A stretch of DNA of 64,000 nucleotides from Desulfonema magnum (lineage in GTDB: Bacteria; Desulfobacterota; Desulfobacteria; Desulfobacterales; 4be13), in the NCBI RefSeq assembly GCF_017377395.1, contig NZ_CP061800.1:2852001-2916000 (forward strand), written 5' to 3'. Positions 9,101 to 18,132 of this stretch are shown piece after piece. The position numbers and the translations under genes were made by a program. Position 1 is the first letter of the stretch, and every line of letters begins with the position of its first letter. Under the pieces are notes generated by a model, which was not told where the DNA came from, searched no databases, and saw only the letters and a list, made by a program, of their open reading frames with translations.

Positions 9101-10194
9101 ACACTGTACATGAAGTTTCGAATGTGGCAGAACAAAATAATCTCATTACGGTTCAGCCGGGCAACATAGCTGAAGTTGATGATGCAGGCAACGGAAAACC
9201 GTGGCAATTTGTGTATTCGGGAAGAGCTTGGATGCCATTGAACGATGTTCATAGCGTTGCGGATGTCGGGGAACGGGACAGGCTCCCTGTTCACCGGGGA
9301 GATGTGGTCAGGGTGGCTGATGTTGGCACCGGGAATCCGAAGACCTTTTTGTATGCCGGAGATAAATGGATAGAATTTGTCAAAAGCGACGCCGGGACCA
9401 TTACTATGAATGCCGATACCGTCCGTATGAAAGAGAGCCGTATCAGCACATCGAGCGAGGGACACGGCAATGCGGGCGATATCAGCCTGACAGCAGCGGG
9501 TCAGCTTGAGCTTGATGCGGGAACCTTTGTTTCCTCAACAATCAATTCCATAGACTTCGGCGGCGATGCCGGTACGATTACCATTGATGCAGATGATTCA
9601 GTGAGATTGCTTGACAATGTCTCCCTGACCACAGAATCCGGAAGCGCCGGCGGGGGTAAAATATCGGTGAATACCGGGAACTCGGTTTACCTGCTCAATA
9701 GCAAAATCACCAGCAGTGTGAAACATGGAGAAGGCAAAGGCGGTGATGTCACGATACATTCAGACGGTGTTCTCCTGAATCACGGAGATATCACTGCCAA
9801 TGCCGGGGAAGGAGATGGCGGCGCCATATTCATCCATACGGATAATTACGTCAGATCCTCGGATAGCAAGGTGACAGCCACATCAAAGCGCGGCAATGAC
9901 GGAACCGTAAAAATCGAGTCCCCGAATGCTGACCTCGGCGGCGATCTGGTCATCCTGCCCGGAACCTTCCTCGATGCGACCTCTTGGATAAAGACCCCCT
10001 GTGCGCAAAGGTCCGGGGAAAATGTGAGTCGTTTTGTGATAAAAGGCCGGGATGCCGTGGCCAACCCGCCTGATGATTTGCATCCGGGGCCGCCCCCGTG
10101 GTTCGGGGATAATAAAGATGAACAAGATAAAGAATCTGAGAATGAACAGACAGGGACAGACAAAGGATTTCACAAAAAAATAATCAGCCATTGA
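6193..10194 (+). CDS. TpsA-like filamentous haemagglutinin-type exoprotein
   Basis: 1333 residues from ATG 6193, chosen because AGGAA lies eight bases upstream and a signal peptide follows at once (LIITVILFMTITVPICVGG). The two-partner-secretion domain covers about residues 30-190: SFQQFNIHKHESATFSG, NIISRVTGGDSSWIDG, VMFGPNASLDLKGSFHVSTADYLR. A long right-handed beta-helix of GGDITFKA/GNLSIEAKDISFxxGA repeats follows. About residues 750-1060 carry six copies of a separate 45-50 residue unit (GDVVxVxDxGxGxxxxFxYxGxxWIEF). The C-terminus has the LPGTFLDATSWIKTPCAQRSGENVSRFV block typical of such proteins. Expected to be exported through an outer-membrane TpsB, but no tpsB is in the window. Bases 7094-7164 look like an in-frame insertion of an intergenic-type 7-mer array. 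Confidence 0.9.
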   Translation: MNYPGQLIITVILFMTITVPICVGGTHPQGIILDGTLGSSGKLSLPGPDYEIKAEFGKQAGANLFHSFQQFNIHKHESATFSGPDSVQNIISRVTGGDSSWIDGKLCSAIPNADLYLLNSAGVMFGPNASLDLKGSFHVSTADYLRVGEKDKFYAASHESDVLSVSAPAAFGFFDNDVAPVTLEGRGQITEQERNNNPAGLNVSEGKTISLIGGDIEITKGTYCKTGTQKTDDWLMPLSEQVTDEKGDPVLDDDGTPVLVTDDDGNPVPAWKTELLGSVSAPGGQINIASVASPGEVKIGKPEPRTPNPETRAQVSNFRFEVSKGGKITISDKSLIDVSGNGSGSIFIRGGQFVTEDSAVHARTLGDGHGGEVDLRVDDLFLIRGAEIDVSTEGSGRGSDIKIQASGSAVFSGENSATDISRIHVWANDKDKDAGDSGKLLIEANDISFTNGAYVSTNSFGYGRGGDITFKAAESVTFSKEAILNSKRWPCYISIAAIGAGDAGNLSIEAKDISFREGAYIGAYSYVGGTTGDVTLRASESIAFSDKDSNSYVDVKSILATANSGVRAGNLSLEAQNVSFTDGASVSGQTSGTCDGGNVTIRASESVTISGENNWGNVSKIAVGTSGKAEGAGDAGYILIKAKNVSFTGGADISTSSDGRGRAGDISIIASESVLIAGEGSKDNISGIYSGSKCRESYAGDAGKINITAQKLTLSDKGRISTSGSGGKAGDISLNVGQFQTDTGASVSSENTYLNTHKFSDIPERDDHILIPGDVIEVKDVGDGREGRYIYTGKEMIGFNTSHTISDITELDKLDDQYAVSEGDLAELADAGGLRRFFYVYDAYYNVKKWVEFGDDHTVVLPDMTKLDEATGWFDAENPPYSSGDVIRVEDAGDGKSATFIYACIDIPLREKTWVRAVRFNHFTVDDITALNELSEKFFMTDGDVVTVKDSGNGTDSRFLRQPDEWIEFNTVHEVSNVAEQNNLITVQPGNIAEVDDAGNGKPWQFVYSGRAWMPLNDVHSVADVGERDRLPVHRGDVVRVADVGTGNPKTFLYAGDKWIEFVKSDAGTITMNADTVRMKESRISTSSEGHGNAGDISLTAAGQLELDAGTFVSSTINSIDFGGDAGTITIDADDSVRLLDNVSLTTESGSAGGGKISVNTGNSVYLLNSKITSSVKHGEGKGGDVTIHSDGVLLNHGDITANAGEGDGGAIFIHTDNYVRSSDSKVTATSKRGNDGTVKIESPNADLGGDLVILPGTFLDATSWIKTPCAQRSGENVSRFVIKGRDAVANPPDDLHPGPPPWFGDNKDEQDKESENEQTGTDKGFHKKIISH
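7094..7164. repeat. Heptameric repeat inside the exoprotein gene
   Basis: CCCCGAA repeated, then AATTTCAGGTTTGAAGTTTC, closely resembling the array at 37973-38034. It encodes a Pro/Asn/Arg-rich stretch (PEPRTPNPETRAQV) out of character with the beta-helix around it and keeps the frame. Confidence 0.6.
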
Positions 10195-10217
10195 TTTTCA
10201 GGTCAGCCTGAAAATCA
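10192..10217 (+). terminator. Hairpin at the 3' end of the exoprotein gene
   Basis: TGATTTTCAGG pairs with CCTGAAAATCA around a 4-base loop; the stem contains the stop codon. There is no strong T-run, so termination is only possible. Confidence 0.4.
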
Positions 10218-10251
10218 GGGACAGTGCCATAAACGACAAAAAGCCAGATAG

Positions 10252-11079
10252 TTATTCAGCCACCATAAACGCATCTTTAAATCCGTTTTTTTTCACATAA
10301 CTTTCATATTGCCCTGCCAATTGCAGACTTGAACATCTGCCCACCGTCACCCTGTACAGACGCTTCCCTCCTCTGTGAGTGTAATACGTCGTTATATTAA
10401 CATATTTGTATAACTGATAAAGCTGCTGCCGGAATTTTTTGGCATTATCCAGATTGCTGAACGCGCCCACCTGAATCGTAAATTTTCCCTCATAATAGTT
10501 CACAGGAATATAAGACCGGGGAAGGCTGTTTTGCTTTGCAGGCTCCGCAGCCACACCAAGGGCAATCACTTCCACCGGGGCAGTCCCGGGGCCATAAACT
10601 CCCAGTTTTTTCGCAGCTGCTTTGGAAAGATCAATAACCCTTCCGGCAACAAAAGGCCCCCGGTCATTGATCCTGAGATCAAGTTCTTTGTTGTTCTTAA
10701 TATTACGAACCCTGACATAAGTGCCAAGGGGCAGGGTCTTATGAGCCGCTGAAATTTCATTCATGTTGTAAACTTCACCGTTTGAAGTCTTTTTACCATG
10801 AAAATCCTTACCATACCAGGACGCAAGCCCGCGCTGTCTGAAGCCCTGGGCACTTGCCAGTGGATGATACCATTTTCCCATGACTTTGTAAGGTCTGGTG
10901 GTGGCGGATCTGATAGAAGCGGAAGACGCTAAATCAGATGATGATTTTTTCGTTTTAGCGGGACTCGGAGTAAACTTTTGCGCCCTGGCCGAACAGCCGT
11001 GCAGGAAAAGAAAAAAGAGAATACCAAAGGAAAAAAATCTGCATAAAAAAGAGAATCTCGTTTTTATTATTAAAGCCAT
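10252..11079 (-). CDS. rlpA: RlpA-like lipoprotein with SPOR domain
   Basis: 275 residues from ATG 11079; an upstream GTG at 11124 would add 15 non-hydrophobic residues. The signal peptide ends in a lipobox, LHGC, so it is a lipoprotein. The double-psi beta-barrel (RQRGLASWYGKDFHGKKTSNGE ... RINDRGPFVAGRVIDLSKAAA) is the RlpA domain, a septal lytic transglycosylase in some bacteria. The last 75 residues are a SPOR domain (FTIQVGAFSNLDNAKKFRQQL) that binds denuded septal glycan. It therefore likely acts in the periplasm at the division site, attached to the outer membrane. Confidence 0.9.
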   Translation of the reverse strand: MALIIKTRFSFLCRFFSFGILFFLFLHGCSARAQKFTPSPAKTKKSSSDLASSASIRSATTRPYKVMGKWYHPLASAQGFRQRGLASWYGKDFHGKKTSNGEVYNMNEISAAHKTLPLGTYVRVRNIKNNKELDLRINDRGPFVAGRVIDLSKAAAKKLGVYGPGTAPVEVIALGVAAEPAKQNSLPRSYIPVNYYEGKFTIQVGAFSNLDNAKKFRQQLYQLYKYVNITTYYTHRGGKRLYRVTVGRCSSLQLAGQYESYVKKNGFKDAFMVAE

Positions 11080-11136
11080 TATAAAAGTATCCCCGTCAAA
11101 TCTTGACCACAGATTTATGCGCACCCCAAAATGACA

Positions 11137-11178
11137 CTGATTAAAAGATCAGAACGGTTTGGCGATCTTTTAATCAGC
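11137..11178. repeat. 14-bp perfect inverted repeat upstream of rlpA
   Basis: CTGATTAAAAGATC and its exact complement flank a 14-base loop. It may be a terminator between lon and rlpA or an operator; nothing decides which. Confidence 0.5.
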
Positions 11179-11298
11179 ATTCATCTGCAATATCTGCAAC
11201 ATCCGTGTTCATGCAATGTTATTTCATGTTGTTCTGTTATTTTGAAAAAAACTGAGACAGACAAGCCAGGATAAAAGCGGGTGTTTAAAGGCATCTGC

Positions 11299-13647
11299 TC
11301 ATTTTTCAAGAGCGAGTTTCAAAACATCCCACATATTATCAGCAAAATGGAACCGGATTTCCTTCTGAACTTTTTTCGGAATTTCTTCAATATCTTTCTT
11401 GTTCCGTTTTGGCATAACAATGGTTTTTATTCCCGCGCGATGGGCAGCGAGAACTTTTTCCTTTATCCCGCCGACAGGCAATACCTGCCCTCTCAGCGTA
11501 ATTTCACCGGTCATGGCAAGTTTTTCCCGGACAGTCTTGTTCGTCAGAAGCGACACCAGCGCGGTGAGCATGGTGACACCTGCGGAGGGTCCGTCCTTGG
11601 GGATTGCCCCTGCCGGCACATGAATATGGATATCATGGGCTTCAAAAAAATCTTCGGAGATATCCAGAGAGGCCGCATTGGTCCGAATAAAGCTCAATGC
11701 TGCTGTCGCGGACTCCTTCATCACATCCCCTAACTGACCTGTCAGCGTAAGCCCTTTTTTTCCCTTCATAGCCGTGGCTTCAACAAAAAGAATCTCTCCG
11801 CCGGTCTGGGTCCACGCAAGCCCCGTGGCCACACCGGGAGTCAGCGCTCTTTCCACGACTTCGGAGGTAAACCGCACCGGTCCGAGATAACTTGCCACAT
11901 TTACGGACTTAATGGCCACGGACTTTGCAACTTCTTCCGCGATTTTCGTAGCGGCCCCGCGACAGATCCCTGCAATTTCCCGTTCAAGATTTCTGAGGCC
12001 CGCTTCCCGGGTATAATCGGAGATAACACGCTTTACCGCCCCTTTTGTAAAAGATATCTGATTTTCTTCCAAACCATGTTCTTTGCGCTGCCGGGGGATG
12101 AGGAAGTGGTTCGCGATTTTAATTTTTTCATCATCTGTATAACCCAGCAGCTCAAGCACTTCCATCCGGTCCCTCAGGGCAGGCGGTATGGTGTCAAGAA
12201 TATTTGCCGTGGTAATAAACATGACTTTGGACAAATCAAACGGCACATCCAGATAATGATCTGAAAAAGAGAAATTCTGTTCAGGATCCAGGACTTCCAG
12301 AAGCGCTGAGGACGGATCCCCCCGAAAGTCACTTCCCACCTTGTCTATCTCATCCAGCATAAACACCGGATTATTGGATTCTGCCCGTCGGATACCTTGA
12401 ATGACCCGGCCGGGAAGCGCACCCACATAAGTGCGCCGATGTCCTCTGATTTCAGCTTCATCCCTTACACCGCCTAAGGAAATACGAATGAATTTCCGTC
12501 CCAGTGCCCGGGCAATGGAACGGCCCAGGGAGGTTTTTCCGGTACCCGGAGGGCCTGCAAAGCACAGAATCGGCCCTTTGGAATTCGGATTCAGCTTGCG
12601 TACCGCGAGATATTCGATGATACGTTTTTTGGCTTTTTCAAGTCCGAAATGATCTTCATCCAAAACCTTTCTGGCTTTTCTGATGTCAAGATTGTCTTCG
12701 GTGCTGTCATGCCACGGAACTGCTGTGAGCCAGTCAAGATAAGTGGATGATACCGTATATTCGGAAGAAGAGGGGTGCATACGGGAAAGGCGGTCCAGTT
12801 CACGTTCAGCTTCTTTGAGGGCCTCCGGGGGAAGGTTCTTTTCTTTGATTTTCACCCGGTACTCATCCACCTCAACGCTGCTGTCATCCTTTTCACCCAG
12901 CTCTTCCTGAATCGCCTTGAGCTGCTGTCGCAGATAATATTCCCTCTGCTGTTTGTCCATGTCCCCCTTGACCTGGGTTTGTATTTTATTTCCCAGCTCT
13001 GAAATTTCCAACTGGTAGTTTGCCAGCCGGGTGGCTTCTTTCAGCCGGAGTTTGACATCTTCAATTTCCAAAATTTTCTGCTTTTCTTCGACCGCGGAAT
13101 TAATGGTGGATGTGATCATATCCGCCAGAATGCCAGGCTCATGTATGGAATTGGCCATGGCACCGATTTCCTTCGGAAGTCCCGGGGAAAGCTCGACGAT
13201 CCGGGTGAACACCCCCACAATGTTGGACATCAGGGCTCTGGTTTCCATGTCTTTCTCCCCTTTGTCCTTAATATGTTCCACATTGGCCTGTAGGTAAGGT
13301 TTATCCTCCACAAATTCTTTTATCCTGAATCTGCTCAGGCCCTGCACCATAAGCTGGGCTTTGTTGTCTTCGGTTTTTGCCATTTTAAGAATCACGGCGC
13401 TTGTGCCAACAGAATACAAATTATCACGGGACTGCGCCATGTCCGGAGCCGTAGTTTTAGAGCCTACAAGTCCGATAATACGGTCTTTGGACATTGCCTC
13501 ATCAACCAGCTGAACCGATTCTCCCTGCATGACATAAAGAGGTAAAGCCATTTTGGGAAAAAGGACCACATCAAACAAAGGCAGAATCGGAAGGGTTTCC
13601 GGAATTTTTTCAGTGCTGACTTCTGGGAATGGCTGCTGTTCTGTCAT
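11299..13647 (-). CDS. lon: ATP-dependent Lon protease
   Basis: 782 residues, full length for LonA. The N-terminal substrate-binding domain ([19 protein letters not shown]) is followed by a coiled segment, the AAA+ module with Walker [16 protein letters not shown], Walker [11 protein letters not shown] and sensor region [19 protein letters not shown] text, and the C-terminal protease domain with catalytic S688 in [11 protein letters not shown] and the partner lysine in [14 protein letters not shown]. It degrades misfolded and regulatory proteins in the cytosol. It is 50-odd bases downstream of hsp20 on the same strand, fitting a heat-shock operon. Start ATG at 13647 follows GGAGGTATCC. Confidence 0.97.
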   Translation of the reverse strand: MTEQQPFPEVSTEKIPETLPILPLFDVVLFPKMALPLYVMQGESVQLVDEAMSKDRIIGLVGSKTTAPDMAQSRDNLYSVGTSAVILKMAKTEDNKAQLMVQGLSRFRIKEFVEDKPYLQANVEHIKDKGEKDMETRALMSNIVGVFTRIVELSPGLPKEIGAMANSIHEPGILADMITSTINSAVEEKQKILEIEDVKLRLKEATRLANYQLEISELGNKIQTQVKGDMDKQQREYYLRQQLKAIQEELGEKDDSSVEVDEYRVKIKEKNLPPEALKEAERELDRLSRMHPSSSEYTVSSTYLDWLTAVPWHDSTEDNLDIRKARKVLDEDHFGLEKAKKRIIEYLAVRKLNPNSKGPILCFAGPPGTGKTSLGRSIARALGRKFIRISLGGVRDEAEIRGHRRTYVGALPGRVIQGIRRAESNNPVFMLDEIDKVGSDFRGDPSSALLEVLDPEQNFSFSDHYLDVPFDLSKVMFITTANILDTIPPALRDRMEVLELLGYTDDEKIKIANHFLIPRQRKEHGLEENQISFTKGAVKRVISDYTREAGLRNLEREIAGICRGAATKIAEEVAKSVAIKSVNVASYLGPVRFTSEVVERALTPGVATGLAWTQTGGEILFVEATAMKGKKGLTLTGQLGDVMKESATAALSFIRTNAASLDISEDFFEAHDIHIHVPAGAIPKDGPSAGVTMLTALVSLLTNKTVREKLAMTGEITLRGQVLPVGGIKEKVLAAHRAGIKTIVMPKRNKKDIEEIPKKVQKEIRFHFADNMWDVLKLALEK

Positions 13648-13700
13648 GGATACCTCCGAGTATTGATGATTAAAGACTGACTTTTTTCAATTTTGAATCT

Positions 13701-14147
13701 TCAGTCTGTAATGGGTATTTTGTAGGTTCTGTCATCATACCGCAGTTTGGCAATTCTGAGCTTAAGAAAGCCGTCTGAATAGGACGCTGTCACTTTTTCC
13801 GTATCTATAGGCGCAGGCAGAAACAAAATGCGCTCAAACTTGCCGTACTGAATTTCTGCGAGTCTGTAGGTCGCATTTTCCACGCGGGGAAGTTCGGCAC
13901 GTCGTCCGTAAATTTTAACAGCTTTGGTGCTGACTTCTATTTCCAGTTCCTCTTTTTTGACACCTGAGATTTCCGCGAGGATAAATATTTCCTCAGGCGT
14001 TTCATAGATGTCCATCTGAGGTTTCCACACACGCTCGGAAATCCTGAACATCGGATTTATCGAACGGAACATTTCCTCAGCCGTTTTTTCAAATCTGGAA
14101 TCCAACCGGTCAAAATCGCTTCCAAATCGTATTTTGATATAATCCAT
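13701..14147 (-). CDS. Hsp20/alpha-crystallin family small heat-shock protein
   Basis: 148 residues from ATG 14147, chosen over an in-frame ATG five codons upstream because GGAG lies seven bases before it. The alpha-crystallin domain begins at WKPQMDIYETPEEIFILAEISGVKKEELEIEV and carries GRRAELP and FERILFLPAPIDTEKVTASYSDGFLKLRI. The usual C-terminal I-x-I appears as YKIPITD. An ATP-independent holdase. Followed by lon with the same orientation, so holding and degradation are probably co-expressed. Confidence 0.93.
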   Translation of the reverse strand: MDYIKIRFGSDFDRLDSRFEKTAEEMFRSINPMFRISERVWKPQMDIYETPEEIFILAEISGVKKEELEIEVSTKAVKIYGRRAELPRVENATYRLAEIQYGKFERILFLPAPIDTEKVTASYSDGFLKLRIAKLRYDDRTYKIPITD

Positions 14148-14270
14148 CTTTAACTCCTGCATGTTAAGATATATCTCTTTTCACACCACCTCAGCAGACG
14201 GTGTTACCCGCTTCTTTTACAGTTACCGTATGGGTTTTAAAGGAAAAACAGGATATTCTCTTGCCGAGTA

Positions 14271-14411
14271 TTAAGAAAATGCCTCGACTCGGTCTCTGAT
14301 GCATGCGACCAAAGTTTCAAGCTCGGTCACCTCGAGCTTTAAAAGGAAGCTCAGATCAGCATCCGTCTTCAAAACCCTTTGAAGAATTTCGATCAGTTTT
14401 TCTTTTGTCAT
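14271..14411 (-). CDS. 46-residue protein at the head of the hsp20-lon cluster
   Basis: MTKEKLIEIL... ends RDRVEAFS. A strong ribosome site (GAGGAG, eight bases before ATG 14411) marks this start rather than the longer frame upstream. The product is predicted to be two or three amphipathic helices (leucines spaced 3-4 apart), acidic, with no signal. No family recognised. Its position 120 bp before hsp20 suggests a stress-linked role, which is inference. Confidence 0.65.
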   Translation of the reverse strand: MTKEKLIEILQRVLKTDADLSFLLKLEVTELETLVACIRDRVEAFS

Positions 14412-14637
14412 TATGTTCACTCCTCTCATTCCAAAAACTTCCTTTTTACAATTAGATAAGGTGTCTGAGACATCATTGCCTGGCGACTCCCTTTCACTCC
14501 GGACAACATACTGGCCCGAGCTTACCCGTATCAGTTGGGGCGTTGGAACGGTATTTTCAATGCTTCCAAAATGTTGAACGGCTTTCACACATCGGTTGCT
14601 TCAGTTTCGGATTTCTTTGATAATTTCAAAAAAAGAA

Positions 14638-14665
14638 TTTTTAAGCAAATTGTGCAAATTGTCAA
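14638..14665 (-). promoter_or_regulatory. Sigma-70-like promoter for the 46-aa/hsp20/lon cluster
   Basis: On the minus strand TTGACA (14665-14660) is followed after 16 bases by TAAAAA (14643-14638). It lies about 225 bases upstream of the 46-residue gene, so a long leader is implied. No CIRCE-like repeat was seen. Confidence 0.4.
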
Positions 14666-14822
14666 GTACTTTTGATCATTGATCGTCACCCTTCTGAATT
14701 GCCGGGGATATTTGGATTTCTTTTTTTTATTGACAATTTATATTTTTTTTAAATATAAATGATAGTTCGGACAGCTTTTGAAAAGCTGTCCGAGCCATTG
14801 AACACCCAAAAATTTTAATCTG

Positions 14823-15755
14823 TTGAATTCTGATATTCTGGCAATTGTGAAACATATAGATTCTTCCATCCATCAGACTTATCTGCTGATACTCTGCTTT
14901 TTCCTGTTCATGACAGGTTGCCAAAGGTTTCAGACAACAATTATCCCTGAAGAAAAAGTTTTCAAAGCGCCTTGTCTGAAAACTGTTTCCCCGGCCGTTC
15001 AATATCATATCATCGGATCATCCGTAGAAAATCGTGCTATCGGGTATCTTGTACTTGGTGAAGGTCAGGATGTAATTTTCATAATAGCCTCTATACATGG
15101 TAACGAGACAGCAGGCACACCGCTTGTGCTTCTTTTGGCTCAGTACCTTCAGGATCATTATGATTTGTTAGAGGGTCGGAAACTTGTTATATTACCCGTG
15201 GCCAATCCGGACGGAATGTTCAATAATAGCCGTTATAATGCAAATGGGATTGATCTGAACCGTAATTTTCCGACAAGGAACAGAATTAACTCTCCGCGTT
15301 TTGGGAGAGCCGCATTTTCTGAGCCGGAAACCCGTATCATTGACCTGCTTATTCAGCAATATGATCCGGATCGGATTGTCAGCCTCCATGAACCGCTCGC
15401 ATGTGTTGACTATGACGGACCAGGAGAAACCCTGGCCGAACACATGGCAGAATGTTGTAATTTATCTGTTAAAAAACTGGGGGCAAGACCCGGGTCACTT
15501 GGCAGTTATACCGGTGAAACCCTCGGCATTCCCACCATTACATTGGAACTGACGGAACACGCCAAGCAATTTGATTCAGAATATTTATGGGAACTTTACG
15601 GGGAGGCATTGATTTCGGCTGTGATATATCCGGATATCGTCGAGCTTTATACTTTCCCCCGGGAAAGACATGATGAATCCGGAGAAGAGGTATTCTTCAA
15701 CAACTCTGATTCCCAAAAAGCTTTTGAAAATGAAGCGGTGACTCCGAGTAAGTAG
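14823..15755 (+). CDS. M14-type zinc peptidase-like lipoprotein (active-site intact)
   Basis: 310 residues from a TTG; a GTG at 14847 is equally possible, as neither has a clear ribosome site. A short hydrophobic signal ends in lipobox MTGC (C33). The fold is that of the M14 MpaA/succinylglutamate-desuccinylase group: zinc ligands H92 and E95 in ASIHGNE, third ligand H189 in VSLHEP, R147 in DLNRNFP, and catalytic E242 in ITLEL. It may trim peptidoglycan peptides in the periplasm, by analogy with MpaA. A paralogue lies 5.4 kb downstream, separated from it only by a nested transposon. Confidence 0.8.
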   Translation: MNSDILAIVKHIDSSIHQTYLLILCFFLFMTGCQRFQTTIIPEEKVFKAPCLKTVSPAVQYHIIGSSVENRAIGYLVLGEGQDVIFIIASIHGNETAGTPLVLLLAQYLQDHYDLLEGRKLVILPVANPDGMFNNSRYNANGIDLNRNFPTRNRINSPRFGRAAFSEPETRIIDLLIQQYDPDRIVSLHEPLACVDYDGPGETLAEHMAECCNLSVKKLGARPGSLGSYTGETLGIPTITLELTEHAKQFDSEYLWELYGEALISAVIYPDIVELYTFPRERHDESGEEVFFNNSDSQKAFENEAVTPSK

Positions 15756-15870
15756 GCTCGGAATTTCGTCTTCTGATGATAATTTGTTTGAAATAATATT
15801 TTTTCCCCAATTTTTGAGGAAGACTGACGGCAGGAGGGAGATCGAGGCTGTCCTAATACATTGTCAACAG

Positions 15871-15877
15871 ATTAAAA
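15871..15877. repeat. Target-site duplication of the outer element (left)
   Basis: ATTAAAA here and at 21049-21055 directly flanks the outer 1871-bp element. Confidence 0.85.
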
Positions 15878-16261
15878 CTGGGGCGTCTAAATTCACTCCG
15901 ATTTCTTGACTGCTTTTTGGACCATCCCTCTGACCTAAAAAAACTTTATCCGCATGCCGCCTCTGAAATCTTAATTTCCGGGAGCGATTCAGCTCGATTT
16001 TCCAACTCGGTCAGGGGGCCGGTTATTTTTTTACAATTACTTGAAATATTTATATTTATAATTTTTTTTGCTCGTTTTTCGGACTCCGGAATAAACTCAG
16101 AATTTTCTGCTGTTTTATCCGAGAGTATTTCAAGACTGCCAGGGTTTGCCAGGATTTTACGACGTTGTTTGGTTAAAGAAAATAAAGACTCTGAAAATTC
16201 TTGTTGCTCTCTGAGACTGATATTCATGACTCTTCGGGCATCTTCTCTGGTCAGTTCACCA

Positions 16262-18132
16262 CTGGGGCGTCTAAATTCACTCCGATTTCTTGACTGCTTT
16301 TTGGACCATCCCTCTGACCTAAAAAAACTTTATCCGCATGCCGCCTCTGAAATCTTAATTTCCGGGAGCGATTCAGCTCGATTTTCCAACTCGGTCAGGG
16401 GGCCGGTTATTTTTTTACAATTACTTGAAATATTTATATTTATAATTTTTTTTGCTCGTTTTTCGGACTCCGGAATAAACTCAGAATTTTCTGCTGTTTT
16501 ATCCGAGAGTATTTCAAGACTGCCAGGGTTTGCCAGGATTTTACGACGTTGTTTGGTTAAAGAAAATAAAGACTCTGAAAATTCTTGTTGCTCTCTGAGA
16601 CTGATATTCATGACTCTTCGGGCATCTTCTCTGGTCAGTTCACCACACATGGCGGGCATGCGCAGAGCTATGCGATTGGCGTCTTTTATCTCTCCGGTTC
16701 CATGTTGCTTTGAAACTGCGAACAGAGACTCTATATTATCAGAAGTTATTGGCATTCCTATATTTTCTAATTTAAGCTCCTTGGCAATTATGATATGTTT
16801 GTCTAACCAATTAGTAAAACCTGTACGCACAGATGATCGCGGAGGAATGGCTTCAAGCAGCTTTTTACTTTCTTCATAAGTTTCCAGGTTAAGCCCCTTA
16901 GTTTTAAGTATTTTCTGGCATTCTGAAAGAGTACCTGAGTCGCGAAGAAAACATTCTATAAAATTTCTGCACCTCGGAATCTGATCAATGCCTGCTCGCA
17001 GCTTTGAAAGGACGGATCCCTTTGGGGCACGACCTCTCGGAGAATGTCTGAGCAACTGAGCCGCCCAATTCACCAGGCGGCGGAGGTTCATAAATCTTGA
17101 TTTTGTTGAAACCTTCGGAGGTGCAAGACAGGCAAGAACAGTCTGTTTGAATTTTTTTGAAACTTTACCGACCGCAGAGATAAAGATATCAAACATCGGA
17201 TGATTCTGATATTCATGTTTTAAAAGATTAGCGACAGTGTGTGATATATCGTCAATGCTGACACTGGGAAGGCCTTGTTCCGCCAAAAGCCTGGTAGCTT
17301 TGGCAAGGTCTGTTCCTCCGTCTTTGAGATATGCTACCGGCATTCCCCCGATACCGATAACTTTTTTCAAAAAATCAGCTATGGCCTCACCAGTCCAGGA
17401 TACTGCTACTGAAACAGCAACGCAGTTTACATCTTTAAGAGTAGGAGCGGTTTCATTCAAATCATGATGGTTAGCATTCAATGACAGCAAAGTAAGAATT
17501 TTACCTTTTCCTAAGGCAATACTGATATCTATTATATAAACAAAGCCGTTGGAAAACGGATTGCTGTTAATTTCAGCCCCGCGCAGCGGGACGGCATTTC
17601 GGAGTCTTGCTACGGATAATCGGGTGACCCAGTTAATAATTGTCTGAACACATGGGACTTTTGTTATTCCCAAGTAATCAGCAAGAACTCTGAGAACTCT
17701 CGGTACCGCTCGGAAACTTATATGAGCAACTATAAAAAGCTTCAAACAAATATAGATAAGTTCTTCTTTGTTGTGAACAGGCTGAGTATTTTTCTGACGT
17801 TCTTTTTCCAGTTGTTTTCTGGCTTCATCGGCATCTTTCTTGTATTTATCACGCTCTTTTTTAATACGGCGCTTTTCTTTTTCATGATAACGTGCATTCT
17901 TGCCACGTTCAATCGCTTTTTTCTTCCAGTTATCTCTGCTTTTTATCAATTTGGACTTTGAACTCATAATAATCCTCGTAATTTTATTAATATTGACATA
18001 ATAGTATGGTAAATATGTTAAAATAACAATCAAACTATATATTATCAAGATGAATCTATAATTGATTACATGAAGAGGTCCAAATTGTAGTTAAAAAAAT
18101 TAAGCCAAAAAGGCTGTTTTTAGACGCCCCAG
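16262..18132 (-). mobile_element. Intact 1871-bp insertion sequence with 7-bp target duplication
   Basis: Terminal inverted repeats CTGGGGCGTCTAAA (14 bp, perfect) and flanking duplication TTCACCA (16255-16261 and 18133-18139). It sits inside the transposase gene of a sister copy, in the same orientation. It carries a single gene. I cannot assign it to a named IS family from the sequence alone. Confidence 0.92.
16330..17967 (-). CDS. Transposase of the 1871-bp insertion sequence
   Basis: 545 residues from ATG 17967 (GAGGA six bases upstream). The N-terminal 75 residues are a very basic, charged coiled coil (KSRDNWKKKAIERGK...KEKERRRIKKERDKYKK-like). The body reads as an RNase H-fold DDE enzyme: VYIIDIS (first D), VAYLKDGGTDL and SIDDISH (second D candidates), and SDNIESLFAVSKQHGTGE with the likely E. 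The sequence type recurs in proteobacterial genomes in my memory as a hypothetical or putative transposase, but the catalytic assignment is inference. The tail after ALRMPAMCGELTREDARRV is helical and charged. Confidence 0.8.
   Translation of the reverse strand: MSSKSKLIKSRDNWKKKAIERGKNARYHEKEKRRIKKERDKYKKDADEARKQLEKERQKNTQPVHNKEELIYICLKLFIVAHISFRAVPRVLRVLADYLGITKVPCVQTIINWVTRLSVARLRNAVPLRGAEINSNPFSNGFVYIIDISIALGKGKILTLLSLNANHHDLNETAPTLKDVNCVAVSVAVSWTGEAIADFLKKVIGIGGMPVAYLKDGGTDLAKATRLLAEQGLPSVSIDDISHTVANLLKHEYQNHPMFDIFISAVGKVSKKFKQTVLACLAPPKVSTKSRFMNLRRLVNWAAQLLRHSPRGRAPKGSVLSKLRAGIDQIPRCRNFIECFLRDSGTLSECQKILKTKGLNLETYEESKKLLEAIPPRSSVRTGFTNWLDKHIIIAKELKLENIGMPITSDNIESLFAVSKQHGTGEIKDANRIALRMPAMCGELTREDARRVMNISLREQQEFSESLFSLTKQRRKILANPGSLEILSDKTAENSEFIPESEKRAKKIININISSNCKKITGPLTELENRAESLPEIKISEAACG

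Noticed and set aside
15917..16879. Long plus-strand frame (320 codons) in the transposon region
   Set aside because: Antisense shadow of the transposase; its internal duplication only reflects the two nested copies.
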